From Flavobacteriaceae bacterium (GTDB lineage: Bacteria > Bacteroidota > Bacteroidia > Flavobacteriales > Flavobacteriaceae), in assembly GCA_030633225.1 (NCBI GenBank), contig DAOVTF010000131.1, forward strand, positions 1 to 6,208: a stretch of 6,208 bases of DNA, given 5' to 3'. Shown here piece by piece: positions 1 to 6,208 of the stretch (the stretch's first letter is position 1; each line of letters opens with the position of its first letter). The notes beneath the pieces were generated by a model. The model was not told the origin of the DNA, made no database searches, and was given only the letters and a program-made list of their open reading frames with translations. The translations under genes and the position numbers were made by a program.

Positions 1-343
1 GGTTAAATAAATTTGGTTTTTTTATTGCAATACTGCCTCCAGTAATTTGGTTTGCACCAGAATTAAAAGCGATTTTAACATCCTCATCCGATTTTAAACC
101 ACCTCCAAAATCAATAGATAAATTGGTTTGATTTGCGATCTTTTCTAATATATTATGGTTGATTATTTTATGTGATTTAGCTCCATCTAAATCTACCAAA
201 TGTAAATATTTAATACCATGATCTTCAAACTCTTTAGCAGCCTCTAAAGGATTTTCATTATATATGATTTTTGTTGCATAATCACCTTTAGATAAACGTA
301 CACATTTGCCATCAATAATATCTATAGCCGGTATAATTCTCAT
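1..343 (-). CDS. hisA: HisA, ProFAR isomerase (5' part only; runs off the left edge)
   Basis: HisA is the (beta/alpha)8-barrel isomerase that converts ProFAR to PRFAR in the cytoplasm, the substrate of HisH-HisF. Only the first 114 codons lie in the window. The protein begins [17 protein letters not shown], the standard HisA N-terminus with the catalytic Asp in the AID motif (Asp8). It continues with a HLVDLDGA strand (residues 48-55), the phosphate-binding DFGGGL strand (78-83) and a GANQITGGS segment (97-104). The second catalytic Asp, expected near residue 130, lies outside the window. HisF is the closest relative, but the early AIDI..G.CVRL pattern and the place after hisH fit HisA. The ATG at 343 follows the hisH stop by 10 nt, with an A-rich stretch and no clear Shine-Dalgarno. 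hisF and hisI/E are expected next, beyond the edge. Confidence 0.96.
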   Translation of the reverse strand, partial: MRIIPAIDIIDGKCVRLSKGDYATKIIYNENPLEAAKEFEDHGIKYLHLVDLDGAKSHKIINHNILEKIANQTNLSIDFGGGLKSDEDVKIAFNSGANQITGGSIAIKKPNLFN

Positions 344-353
344 GCTTTTTTGT

Positions 354-941
354 TTAACTATTTAAACTTAAAAAATTGCTTAAAATCTGCTCGCCAGCTG
401 CACTACTTTTTTCTGGGTGAAATTGTACCCCATAAAAATTATCTTTTTGCAAAGCTGTACAATAATCAAAACCATAATTTGTTGTTGCAATGGTAAATTC
501 ATTTATTGGAGCATAATAACTGTGCACTAAATACATATTCTCTTGCTTTTTAATTCCTTTAAATAACTCTCCTTTTAAATTTTCAATTTGATTCCAACCA
601 ATTTGCGGAACTTTTTCTCCCTTTGGGAATTTTTCCACTGTAACATCAAAAATATTTAAACCAGTTGTATTACCTTCTTCGGAGTGCTTGCACAACAATT
701 GCATACCTAAGCAAATTCCTAAGACTGGTTGTTTTAATTTAGGAATTAATTGATCTAATCCTGTATTTTTCAACTTGATCATAGCGCTACCTGCCTCTCC
801 AACCCCAGGGAAAATTACCTTATCAGCAGATTCAATCTCATTAATATCATGAGACAGAACAGCCTTGTAACCCAATCTTTGCAACGCAAATTGGATAGAC
901 TTAATATTACCTGCACCGTAATCTATTATTACTATTTTCAT
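354..941 (-). CDS. hisH: HisH, glutamine amidotransferase subunit of IGP synthase
   Basis: HisH hydrolyses glutamine and channels ammonia to HisF, which makes imidazole glycerol phosphate and AICAR. The 195-residue product is full length for the family. It is a class I glutamine amidotransferase: the N-terminus [12 protein letters not shown] is typical of HisH, the oxyanion strand PGVG is at residues 45-48, the nucleophile is Cys77 in GICLGMQLL, and the catalytic His175 and Glu177 lie in GVQFHPEKS. The PQIGWN segment (112-117) is also characteristic. The ATG at 941 is preceded by an A-rich stretch without a Shine-Dalgarno. A 53-nt gap separates it from hisB upstream, the largest junction inside the operon. 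hisA follows 10 nt after the TAA stop. The catalytic residues I looked for are present. Confidence 0.97.
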   Translation of the reverse strand: MKIVIIDYGAGNIKSIQFALQRLGYKAVLSHDINEIESADKVIFPGVGEAGSAMIKLKNTGLDQLIPKLKQPVLGICLGMQLLCKHSEEGNTTGLNIFDVTVEKFPKGEKVPQIGWNQIENLKGELFKGIKKQENMYLVHSYYAPINEFTIATTNYGFDYCTALQKDNFYGVQFHPEKSSAAGEQILSNFLSLNS

Positions 942-994
942 TTTTAATGTTTCTGTAATTCCGCGAAAGCGAAAAGATTAAACTCAACAGATAT
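942..994 (-). other. hisB-hisH intergenic gap with a small hairpin
   Basis: This 53-nt gap is the only sizeable spacer inside the operon. At 974-959 the transcript strand reads TTTCGC, TTTC, GCGGAA, which can pair as a 6-bp stem (with one G-U pair) around a 4-nt loop. On the other strand the loop is GAAA. The G+C-rich core stands out in an AT-rich region. No T-run follows, so it is not a normal intrinsic terminator, and I found no TAnnTTTG promoter element here. It could affect mRNA stability, or be a worn copy of a dispersed palindromic repeat. I infer neither firmly. Confidence 0.45.
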
Positions 995-2128
995 TTACAA
1001 AACCCCTTTGGTACTTGGTAAAATCATTTTATCAGTATCACGCTTAACAGCTACCTTAATTGCTTTTGCAAATGCTTTAAATATAGCTTCAATTTTATGA
1101 TGTTCATTATTACCTTCTGCTTTGATATTTAAATTTGCTTTTGCTCCATCGGTAAAAGATTTAAAAAAGTGAAAGAACATTTCTGTTGACATTTTACCAA
1201 TTTTTTCACGTTTAAATTCGGCATCCCAAACCAACCAATTTCTACCGCCAAAATCTATGGCTACTTGTGCCAAGCAATCATCCATTGGCAATGTAAAACC
1301 ATATCGTTCAATTCCTAACTTATTTCCTAAAGCCTTGGCAAAAACTTCACCTAATGCAATAGCCGTATCTTCAACAGTATGGTGTTCATCTACATCTAAA
1401 TCACCTTTAACTTTAATAGTTAGATCCAAGTTACCATGGCGTGCGATTTGATCTAACATATGGTCAAAAAAGCGTATACCTGTATCAATATTTCCTTTAC
1501 CCGTACCATCTAAATTCAATTTAATAAAAATATCTGTTTCATTAGTTTTACGTTTAATTTGAACAACTCTACTTTCTAGTTTTAAAAACTCATAAATCTT
1601 TTGCCAATCGTTGGTTTCTAAAGCTATAAATTCATCTAATTTTATTTGATCTATGCTAATTTCATCTGACCCTAGATTTGTATTGTCGTTGATGAAAATT
1701 CCCTTAGAATTCAAATTTTTAGCCAATTCCATATCGGTAAGTCTATCACCAATTACAAATGATTTTTGTAAATCATAATCCGTTGTAAAATATTTATTTA
1801 ATAAACCTGTATTAGGTTTTCGGTTTGGTGAATTGTCTTTGGCAAAACTTCTATCAATAAATTGTTTATCAAAAACAACATCCTCATTTTCAAATGTTTT
1901 AATAATAAAGTCATGAACTGGCCAAAAAGTGTTCTCTGGAAAAACCTTTGTTCCTAAACCATCTTGATTAGTAATCATAACTAACGAAAAATCAAGTTCA
2001 TTTGCAATTTTTGACATATAAAGTAGGGCCTTGGGGTAAAATATAAGTTTATCAAAGCTATCTATTTGTTCATCTTCTGTTTCTCTAATCAGAGTTCCAT
2101 CTCTATCTATAAATAATACTTTTTTCAT
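995..2128 (-). CDS. hisB: HisB, bifunctional histidinol-phosphatase / IGP dehydratase
   Basis: The enzyme catalyses two non-adjacent steps: dehydration of imidazole glycerol phosphate and dephosphorylation of histidinol phosphate. It is 377 residues, the expected size of the fused form. The N-terminal HAD phosphatase (about 1-165) has the DRDGT motif (nucleophile Asp8, acid-base Asp10), ITNQDGLG (52-59), RKP (103-105) and GDRLTD (127-132). The dehydratase domain (about 190-377) has FDHML (221-225), the metal-binding DEHHTVED (247-254), NNEHHKIEA (340-348) and STKG (372-375). The stretch before RKP (89-102) has no Cys or His, where the E. coli enzyme has a zinc-binding Cys/His loop, so zinc structuring is unlikely. 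The ATG at 2128 overlaps the hisC stop as ATGA, which suggests translational coupling. Confidence 0.97.
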   Translation of the reverse strand: MKKVLFIDRDGTLIRETEDEQIDSFDKLIFYPKALLYMSKIANELDFSLVMITNQDGLGTKVFPENTFWPVHDFIIKTFENEDVVFDKQFIDRSFAKDNSPNRKPNTGLLNKYFTTDYDLQKSFVIGDRLTDMELAKNLNSKGIFINDNTNLGSDEISIDQIKLDEFIALETNDWQKIYEFLKLESRVVQIKRKTNETDIFIKLNLDGTGKGNIDTGIRFFDHMLDQIARHGNLDLTIKVKGDLDVDEHHTVEDTAIALGEVFAKALGNKLGIERYGFTLPMDDCLAQVAIDFGGRNWLVWDAEFKREKIGKMSTEMFFHFFKSFTDGAKANLNIKAEGNNEHHKIEAIFKAFAKAIKVAVKRDTDKMILPSTKGVL

Positions 2129-3186
2129 GTGTTTAGTTTATTAAATGCTTTAATCAATTGTGTGTTTTCTTCATTAGTTCCAACGGTTATACGCAAACAA
2201 TTTTCACATAGAGGTTCATTGGTTCTATTTCTTACAATAATTCCTTTATCAAGTAATTGTTTATAGCGTTTATTTGCATCATCTACTTGAACCAAAAAAA
2301 AGTTAGTATCAGAATTATATATTTTTACAACAAATTCAATTTTCTCTAAGTCCTCTCTTAGTTTTGATTTATTCCGAATGATTTTTGTAATTCTATTTTG
2401 AATAGTAGTATTATCTTCTAAATATTTAATTGTATTGATTTGTGTTAAAATATTCACATTATAAGGCATTTTTATTTTTTTTAAAAGCTCTATAATAAGT
2501 TCATTAGCATAACATATTCCTAATCGTAACCCAGCCATTCCATAAGCTTTTGAAAGTGTTTGAGTAACAATTAGATTTTTATAAGTATTTACTTCATTCA
2601 ACAAACTTTCGGCAAATGTAAAATCAATATAAGCTTCATCAATTACTATTATTACATTTAAGTTATTTAGTAAAGTTAAAATGTCTTCTTTTTTAATTAG
2701 ATTACCTGTTGGATTATTAGGTGAGCAAATAAATAAAACCTTCGTTCGTTCATCAACACTTTCTATTATTTTTTTTATATCTAACTGAAAATCATTTTTT
2801 AACAACACTTTTTTACAAGTCACATTATTAATATCTGATAATACTTTGTACATGCCAAAGGTTGGCGTATTGATGATTATATTGTCGAAACTAGGTTCAC
2901 AAAATACGCGAAAAACCATATCTAGAATTTCATCACTTCCATTGCCTAAAAAAATGTTTTTGGAATCTATTCCTTTAATTTTTGATATAACCTTTTTTAG
3001 CTTATTTTGATTAGGGTCAGGATACCTATTCCATTCAGTTTCATATGGGTTTTCATTAGCATCTAAAAAAATCATATCCTTATTGAAATCTTTAAACTCT
3101 TCTTTTGCAGACGCATAAGGTTTAAGTTCTATAACCGAAGGTCTAACTAAATTTAAAATATCATTTTTTTGTTTTGTTTGTGACAT
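2125..3186 (-). CDS. hisC: HisC, histidinol-phosphate aminotransferase
   Basis: HisC is a PLP-dependent fold-type I aminotransferase that transfers an amino group from glutamate to imidazole acetol phosphate, giving L-histidinol phosphate. The 353-residue protein is the usual length. It has LDANENPY (41-48) near the N-terminus, GNGSDEILD (81-89) at the cofactor phosphate site, SPNNPTG (155-161) with PLP-binding Asn157, VIDEAY (181-186) with Asp183, [14 protein letters not shown] (210-223) with Schiff-base Lys213, and CLRITVGT (330-337) with the carboxylate-binding Arg332. Its ATG at 3186 overlaps the hisD TAA by one base (TAATG), and its TGA overlaps the hisB start, so it is probably coupled to both neighbours. 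Other aminotransferases share the fold; the NENPY motif and operon position make HisC the clear choice. Confidence 0.97.
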   Translation of the reverse strand: MSQTKQKNDILNLVRPSVIELKPYASAKEEFKDFNKDMIFLDANENPYETEWNRYPDPNQNKLKKVISKIKGIDSKNIFLGNGSDEILDMVFRVFCEPSFDNIIINTPTFGMYKVLSDINNVTCKKVLLKNDFQLDIKKIIESVDERTKVLFICSPNNPTGNLIKKEDILTLLNNLNVIIVIDEAYIDFTFAESLLNEVNTYKNLIVTQTLSKAYGMAGLRLGICYANELIIELLKKIKMPYNVNILTQINTIKYLEDNTTIQNRITKIIRNKSKLREDLEKIEFVVKIYNSDTNFFLVQVDDANKRYKQLLDKGIIVRNRTNEPLCENCLRITVGTNEENTQLIKAFNKLNT

Positions 3187-4475
3187 TAGTTTTTGTTTAT
3201 AGATTTTAATCGTAATGTAACCGCATTTTTATGAGCTTCTAAACCCTCTGCTTCAGCCAAAATTTCAATGGAAGCTCCAATGTTTTGTAACCCTTTTTTG
3301 GTGATTTTTTGAAAGGTAATTGCTTTTAAAAAAGTATCAAGATTTACACCACTATAATTTTTTGCAAAACCATTGGTTGGTAAAGTATGATTGGTTCCCG
3401 ATGCGTAATCTCCAGCACTTTCAGGTGTATAATTACCAATAAATACTGAGCCTGCATTTCGAATATTATCTACATAAAATTCTTCATTTTCAGTACAAAT
3501 AATAAAATGTTCGGGTGCATATTCATCAATTAATTGAATAGCTAGATCATCATTCTCACAATAAATTAATTTAGAATTTTCAATGGCTTTTGAAGTAATT
3601 GCTTTTCTAGGTAAAAGTTCAATTTGATTTTCTACTTCTAAAGCTACTTTTTCAATCATACTTTTTGAAGTTGAAACTAAAATAACTTGACTATCTTCAC
3701 CATGCTCTGCCTGTGATAATAAATCGGATGCAACAAAACTAGGATTAGCAGTATTATCAGCAAAAACCAATAGTTCACTTGGTCCTGCTGGCAAGTCAAT
3801 AGCAATGCCATACTTTGTTGACATTTGTTTAGCAATTGTTACAAATTGATTACCAGGTCCTAATATTTTATAAACCTTGGGTATAGATTCTATACCAAAT
3901 GTCATCGCTGCAATTGCCTGAATACCCCCTACTTTAAATATTTTGGTTACACCACATAAGTTTGCAGTATATAAAATAGCTTCATTTATTGTCCCAGACT
4001 TATTAGTAGGTGTACATAAAATAACTTCTTCACATCCTGCAATCTTAGCTGGAATTGCCAACATCAAAATAGTTGAAAATAAAGGGGCTGTCCCTCCTGG
4101 AATATATAATCCAACTTTTTGAATAGCTCTTTTTTCTTGCCAACAATTTACACCTTGAATTGTTTGTACTTTAACTGGTTTTGTTACTTGTGCTTGGTGA
4201 AATTTTTCAATATTTGATTTTGCCAATTGAATGGCCGTTTTTAAATTGTTTGGCACTTTATCAATGGCATCATAAATCTCTTTTTCAGACACAAGCAATT
4301 CGTTCAATATAACTTTATCATATTTTTTAGCGTATTTTTTAACAGCTTTATCTCCATGCAACTGTACGTCTTTAAAAATATAATTTACAGTTTTTTCAAT
4401 TTGTTCAAATGTTTGAATTGGTCTTTTTAATATTTCTGACCATTTTTCTTTTGATGGGTTGATTATCTTTTGCAT
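3186..4475 (-). CDS. hisD: HisD, histidinol dehydrogenase
   Basis: HisD carries out the last two steps of the pathway, the four-electron NAD-dependent oxidation of L-histidinol to L-histidine, as a zinc-dependent dimer. At 429 residues it is full length. By comparison with the E. coli enzyme the zinc ligands are Gln255 and His258 (SQAEHGEDSQ, 254-263), Asp356 (GDYASGTNHTLPT, 355-367) and His415 (GLEAHKNAV, 411-419). The catalytic Glu322-His323 pair lies in EYAPEHF (318-324). Further conserved stretches are YIPGGTAPLFST (124-135), KVGGIQAIAAM (181-191) and ILGPGNQFV (204-212). The ATG at 4475 follows the hisG stop by 12 nt, and its TAA overlaps the hisC start by one base. No convincing Shine-Dalgarno is visible. 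Confidence 0.98.
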   Translation of the reverse strand: MQKIINPSKEKWSEILKRPIQTFEQIEKTVNYIFKDVQLHGDKAVKKYAKKYDKVILNELLVSEKEIYDAIDKVPNNLKTAIQLAKSNIEKFHQAQVTKPVKVQTIQGVNCWQEKRAIQKVGLYIPGGTAPLFSTILMLAIPAKIAGCEEVILCTPTNKSGTINEAILYTANLCGVTKIFKVGGIQAIAAMTFGIESIPKVYKILGPGNQFVTIAKQMSTKYGIAIDLPAGPSELLVFADNTANPSFVASDLLSQAEHGEDSQVILVSTSKSMIEKVALEVENQIELLPRKAITSKAIENSKLIYCENDDLAIQLIDEYAPEHFIICTENEEFYVDNIRNAGSVFIGNYTPESAGDYASGTNHTLPTNGFAKNYSGVNLDTFLKAITFQKITKKGLQNIGASIEILAEAEGLEAHKNAVTLRLKSINKN

Positions 4476-4487
4476 AATTCAAATATT

Positions 4488-5345
4488 TTATATTACCATT
4501 TTTTCAATCGGAACCACTAAAATACCTTCTGCTCCCATTATTTTTAGCTCATCAATTACGTCCCAAAATTTATCCTTTTCGATTACTGTATGAATAGAAC
4601 TCCACCCTTCTTCTGCTAAAGGTAAAACAGTTGGACTCCGCATACCTGGCAAAACCTTGATTATAGCGTTAATTTTTTCATTTGGAGCATTCATCAAAAT
4701 ATATCTAGATTTTCGAGCCTTTAAAACAGATTGAATTCTAAATCGAAGCCTCTTCAATGTTCCTTCTTTATTTTTAGATAATAGTGGTGAAACTGCTAAA
4801 ACTGCTTGCGATTGAAACATCACTTCTACTTCTTTTAAATTGTTTTTAAACAAAGTGCTACCACTACTAACAATATCGCAAATTGCATCGGCTAAACCAA
4901 TATTGGGTGCAATTTCTACAGAGCCTGAAATTTGGTGTAAATCGGCAGTTACACCTTTATCTTTTAAATATGCATTTAAAGTATTTGGATAAGAAGTTGC
5001 TATTTTTTTTCCTTCTAAATCCTTAATCGACTTATATTCAAAATTTTCAGGTGCTGCAATAGATACCTTACATTTTGAAAAATTTAATTTTTCTAAAATA
5101 CTGATGGAATTTCCTTTTTCAATCAAAACATTTTCACCAATAATAGCAATATCAACCACACCATCTTTTAGATATTGAGGGATATCGCTATTTCTTAAGT
5201 ACATAATTTCCATAGGGAAATTTGGAACAGTAGCCTTTAACTGGTCTAAACCATTACTTATCGAAATTCCGCATTCTTTTAAAATTTTTAAGGAATCTTC
5301 ATTTAATCTACCTGATTTTTGAATTGCAATTTTTAATTTATTCAT
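4488..5345 (-). CDS. hisG: HisG, ATP phosphoribosyltransferase (long form)
   Basis: HisG catalyses the first committed step, joining PRPP and ATP to give phosphoribosyl-ATP, and is the usual target of histidine feedback inhibition. With the chosen start it has 285 residues. The N-terminus MNKLKIAIQKSGRL is the family's first strand and phosphate-contact region. The PRPP-binding stretch is SGSVEIAPNIGLADAICDIV (140-159), followed by SSGSTL. Residues from about 215 to the end (KVLPGMRSPTV, LPLAEEGWSSIHTVIEKD, MGAEGILVVPIEKMV) form the ACT-like regulatory domain of long-form HisG, so no HisZ partner is needed. An in-frame ATG ten codons upstream (5375) would add a non-conserved MICSNKSQLI tail starting 7 nt after the attenuator T-run; the ATG at 5345 fits the family better. 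The attenuator terminator ends 37 nt before this start. Confidence 0.96.
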   Translation of the reverse strand: MNKLKIAIQKSGRLNEDSLKILKECGISISNGLDQLKATVPNFPMEIMYLRNSDIPQYLKDGVVDIAIIGENVLIEKGNSISILEKLNFSKCKVSIAAPENFEYKSIKDLEGKKIATSYPNTLNAYLKDKGVTADLHQISGSVEIAPNIGLADAICDIVSSGSTLFKNNLKEVEVMFQSQAVLAVSPLLSKNKEGTLKRLRFRIQSVLKARKSRYILMNAPNEKINAIIKVLPGMRSPTVLPLAEEGWSSIHTVIEKDKFWDVIDELKIMGAEGILVVPIEKMVI

Positions 5346-5382
5346 TATTAATTGGGATTTATTTGAGCAAATCATTAGGTAT

Positions 5383-5417
5383 AAAAAAACCCGTTTGAAT
5401 TACTCAAACGGGTTTTT
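5383..5417 (-). terminator. Intrinsic terminator of the his attenuator
   Basis: On the transcript strand a 14-base arm at 5417-5404 (AAAAACCCGTTTGA) pairs perfectly with 5398-5385 around the 5-nt loop GTAAT (5403-5399). The core is nine pairs (CCCGTTTGA with TCAAACGGG), and a run of seven T follows on the 3' side (5389-5383). It lies between the leader ORF and hisG with no completed gene before it, so it would end transcripts before the structural genes. This is the position of an attenuator. The opposite strand has only a five-T run and no gene upstream of it, so the minus strand is the likely working direction. It could also stop read-through from the patatin gene. Confidence 0.93.
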
Positions 5418-5461
5418 AAATATTTTGACATTTAATCAATACATTATCAGTTCGCTTGAGT
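5402..5461 (-). promoter_or_regulatory. Predicted antiterminator pairing of the his attenuator
   Basis: The last sense codons of the leader ORF contain ACTCAAGCG (5461-5453). This can pair with CGTTTGAGT (5410-5402), which is most of the 5' terminator arm plus two loop bases: eight Watson-Crick pairs and one G-U pair (5455 with 5408). The pairing excludes the terminator. A short TTGA/TCAA stem (5439-5436 with 5428-5425) could fold the intervening loop. A ribosome stalled on the four His codons (5485-5474) would leave ACTCAAGCG free, so antitermination could occur. A ribosome that reaches the stop codon (5449-5447) would cover it, so the terminator could form. I found no upstream segment that would sequester ACTCAAGCG when there is no translation. 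The pairing is read from the sequence; the mechanism is inferred. Confidence 0.75.
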
Positions 5462-5503
5462 GCAAATATGAATATGATGATGATGTAATGTAATTTTTTT
5501 CAT
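5447..5503 (-). CDS. hisL: Histidine operon leader peptide
   Basis: This 18-codon ORF, ATG at 5503 to TGA at 5449-5447, reads MKKITLHHHHIHICTQAN. Five of 18 residues are histidine, four in a row (CAT codons at 5485-5474) plus one after an Ile (5470-5468). Such clustering directly before hisG, with a terminator just after it, is the hallmark of a leader peptide whose translation senses charged histidyl-tRNA, as in the enterobacterial hisL system. The symbol is given by functional analogy, not shown homology. An AAAGGA (5509-5504) abuts the ATG, too close for a normal Shine-Dalgarno. From the promoter, the untranslated leader should be only about 10-15 nt. The peptide itself probably has no role beyond its translation. 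Confidence 0.9.
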   Translation of the reverse strand: MKKITLHHHHIHICTQAN

Positions 5504-5521
5504 TCCTTTAAAAAATTACTA

Positions 5522-5551
5522 CAAATGTAATTATATATTTTAAAAATGCAA
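5522..5551 (-). promoter_or_regulatory. his operon promoter, Bacteroidetes type
   Basis: The transcript strand has TTG at 5551-5549, then 19 bases, then TACATTTG at 5529-5522. This exactly matches the TAnnTTTG -7 element with a -33 TTG, the consensus of the Bacteroidetes primary sigma factor. It lies 18 nt upstream of the leader ATG, so transcription should start around 5518-5513. The match and its place before leader, terminator and hisG make it the most likely operon promoter. The surroundings are very AT-rich, so a chance match is possible but unlikely given the position. Confidence 0.82.
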
Positions 5552-5569
5552 TAATAAATTAATAATAAT

Positions 5570-6208
5570 TCATTTATTATAATCTTTTGCTTTTGCATGG
5601 TTAAAACCATCATTCCACCATTGTCGCATTTTTTCTTTTTCAAAAATCAATGAGTTTGTAGTTAAAACAGTTGGTGTATAGAATAAATTTAGTTTTACAT
5701 TTTTATGTTTAGCGGTTATTTTACCAATTGAGATATTATGTTTTTCAATATATATTTGCATAAATTCAAATAGGTTAGTTATTAAGCTAAACGGATTTTT
5801 AGTGTGCATTCTATTTAGTTGATTAACTTCTGTTTCTAAAATAATCGCGTCAATTTCAGTAGCTCCTTGCCTAATTGCTTCTTCTATGGGAACCAAATTA
5901 GCAAATCCACCATCAGCATATTCAAAATTATTTTTCACTAACAAACTCATAAATGGCACAAAGTTGCTTGATGCCCACATCCAATCTCTAAAGTCGTTAG
6001 AACTACAATCATTAATTGATTTAAACTCCACTTGATTTAAAGTTAAATTTGACACAGTTACAATTATATTTTTTTGCTAATCTTTAATTTTCTGTAGATA
6101 GGGATCCGTCATATTATTATCTATCATTTTCTTTAAATTATGGCTTTCTCCAAAAGTTTTACTTCCTCTTAAAAAGTTTAAAAGTGTATTAAAATGATTG
6201 ATACTTAC
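5570..6208 (-). pseudogene. Patatin-like phospholipase, 3' part, interrupted by an in-frame TAG
   Basis: The reading frame entering from the right edge runs 43 codons (from VSINHFNTLL), meets TAG at 6079-6077, and continues in the same frame for 168 codons to a TGA at 5572-5570. The part after the stop has the C-terminal half of a patatin domain: WASSNFVPFMSLL, then YADGGFANLVPIEEAI with the catalytic Asp in the DGG motif, then GATEIDAIILE. Sequence just around the stop (NLKKMIDNNMTDPYLQKIKD, stop, QKNIIVTVSNLTLNQVEFKS) reads like one continuous patatin segment. The glycine-rich oxyanion site and GxSxG nucleophile should lie beyond the edge. Patatins hydrolyse acyl esters of lipids. A GTG at 6055 could open a 161-codon ORF, but it would lack the nucleophile, and no Shine-Dalgarno is seen. 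Likely a nonsense pseudogene; sequencing error or suppression are alternatives. Confidence 0.72.

Noticed and set aside
942..994. Internal promoter before hisH
   Set aside because: No TAnnTTTG element with a suitable TTG is present in the gap, so the downstream genes are taken as part of the main transcript.
1257..1451. A 64-codon open frame on the plus strand, inside hisB
   Set aside because: It lies antisense to the highly conserved dehydratase domain of HisB, has no recognisable motif, and is explained by the codon pattern of the real gene.
2294..2302. Homopolymer runs such as the eight A at the AAC-TTT-TTT-TTG stretch of hisC, considered as programmed slippage sites
   Set aside because: The HisC frame is intact through the run with conserved sequence on both sides, and such runs are expected at this base composition.
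5382..5420. Hairpin as a plain terminator for the patatin gene or for a plus-strand gene
   Set aside because: It lies after the his promoter and leader ORF, about 150 nt past the patatin stop, and there is no plus-strand gene to end. An attenuator role explains it better, though it may also stop read-through.
5552..5569. Search for a terminator between the patatin stop and the his promoter
   Set aside because: The few bases there are plain AT-rich sequence without a G+C stem, so no terminator is claimed.
5570..6055. A stand-alone 161-residue protein starting at a GTG
   Set aside because: The same frame continues upstream past one TAG into matching patatin sequence, and the short protein would begin in mid-domain. 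It is better read as the 3' part of a broken gene.

Overview
The window is AT-rich (roughly 70% A+T by eye). Its coding genes all lie on the minus strand, so gene order is read from high to low coordinates. Three things point to a member of the Bacteroidetes, probably class Flavobacteriia: a promoter of the Bacteroidetes type (TTG, 19 bases, TAnnTTTG), mostly absent or badly spaced Shine-Dalgarno sequences, and the histidine gene order hisG-hisD-hisC-hisB-hisH-hisA with a bifunctional HisB and a long-form HisG. This placement is an inference from those features, not from a database match.

Layout in transcription order. (1) 6208-5570: the 3' part of a patatin-like phospholipase gene that enters from beyond the right edge. 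It is broken by an in-frame TAG at 6079-6077, with recognisable patatin sequence on both sides. (2) 5569-5346: the control region of the histidine operon. It holds a promoter (5551-5522), a tiny leader ORF coding for 18 residues with five histidines, four of them consecutive (5503-5447), a strong intrinsic terminator (5417-5383), and a 9-bp alternative pairing between the end of the leader ORF and the 5' arm of the terminator. This is the complete layout of a ribosome-mediated attenuator. (3) 5345-1: hisG, hisD, hisC, hisB, hisH and the first 114 codons of hisA. Junctions are tight: 12 nt, 1-nt overlap, 4-nt overlap, 53 nt and 10 nt. The 53-nt gap between hisB and hisH carries a small hairpin.

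Together the genes make most of the histidine pathway. HisG joins PRPP and ATP; HisA isomerises the phosphoribosyl intermediate. HisH supplies ammonia to HisF, which should lie beyond the left edge with hisI/E. HisB dehydrates imidazole glycerol phosphate and removes phosphate from histidinol phosphate. HisC transaminates between those two HisB steps, and HisD oxidises histidinol to histidine. The leader would tie operon transcription to the supply of charged histidyl-tRNA.

The most interesting items are the histidine attenuator, whose alternative structures can be traced base by base, and the nonsense-interrupted patatin gene. The rest is conventional biosynthetic DNA; I saw no mobile element, CRISPR array or RNA gene.
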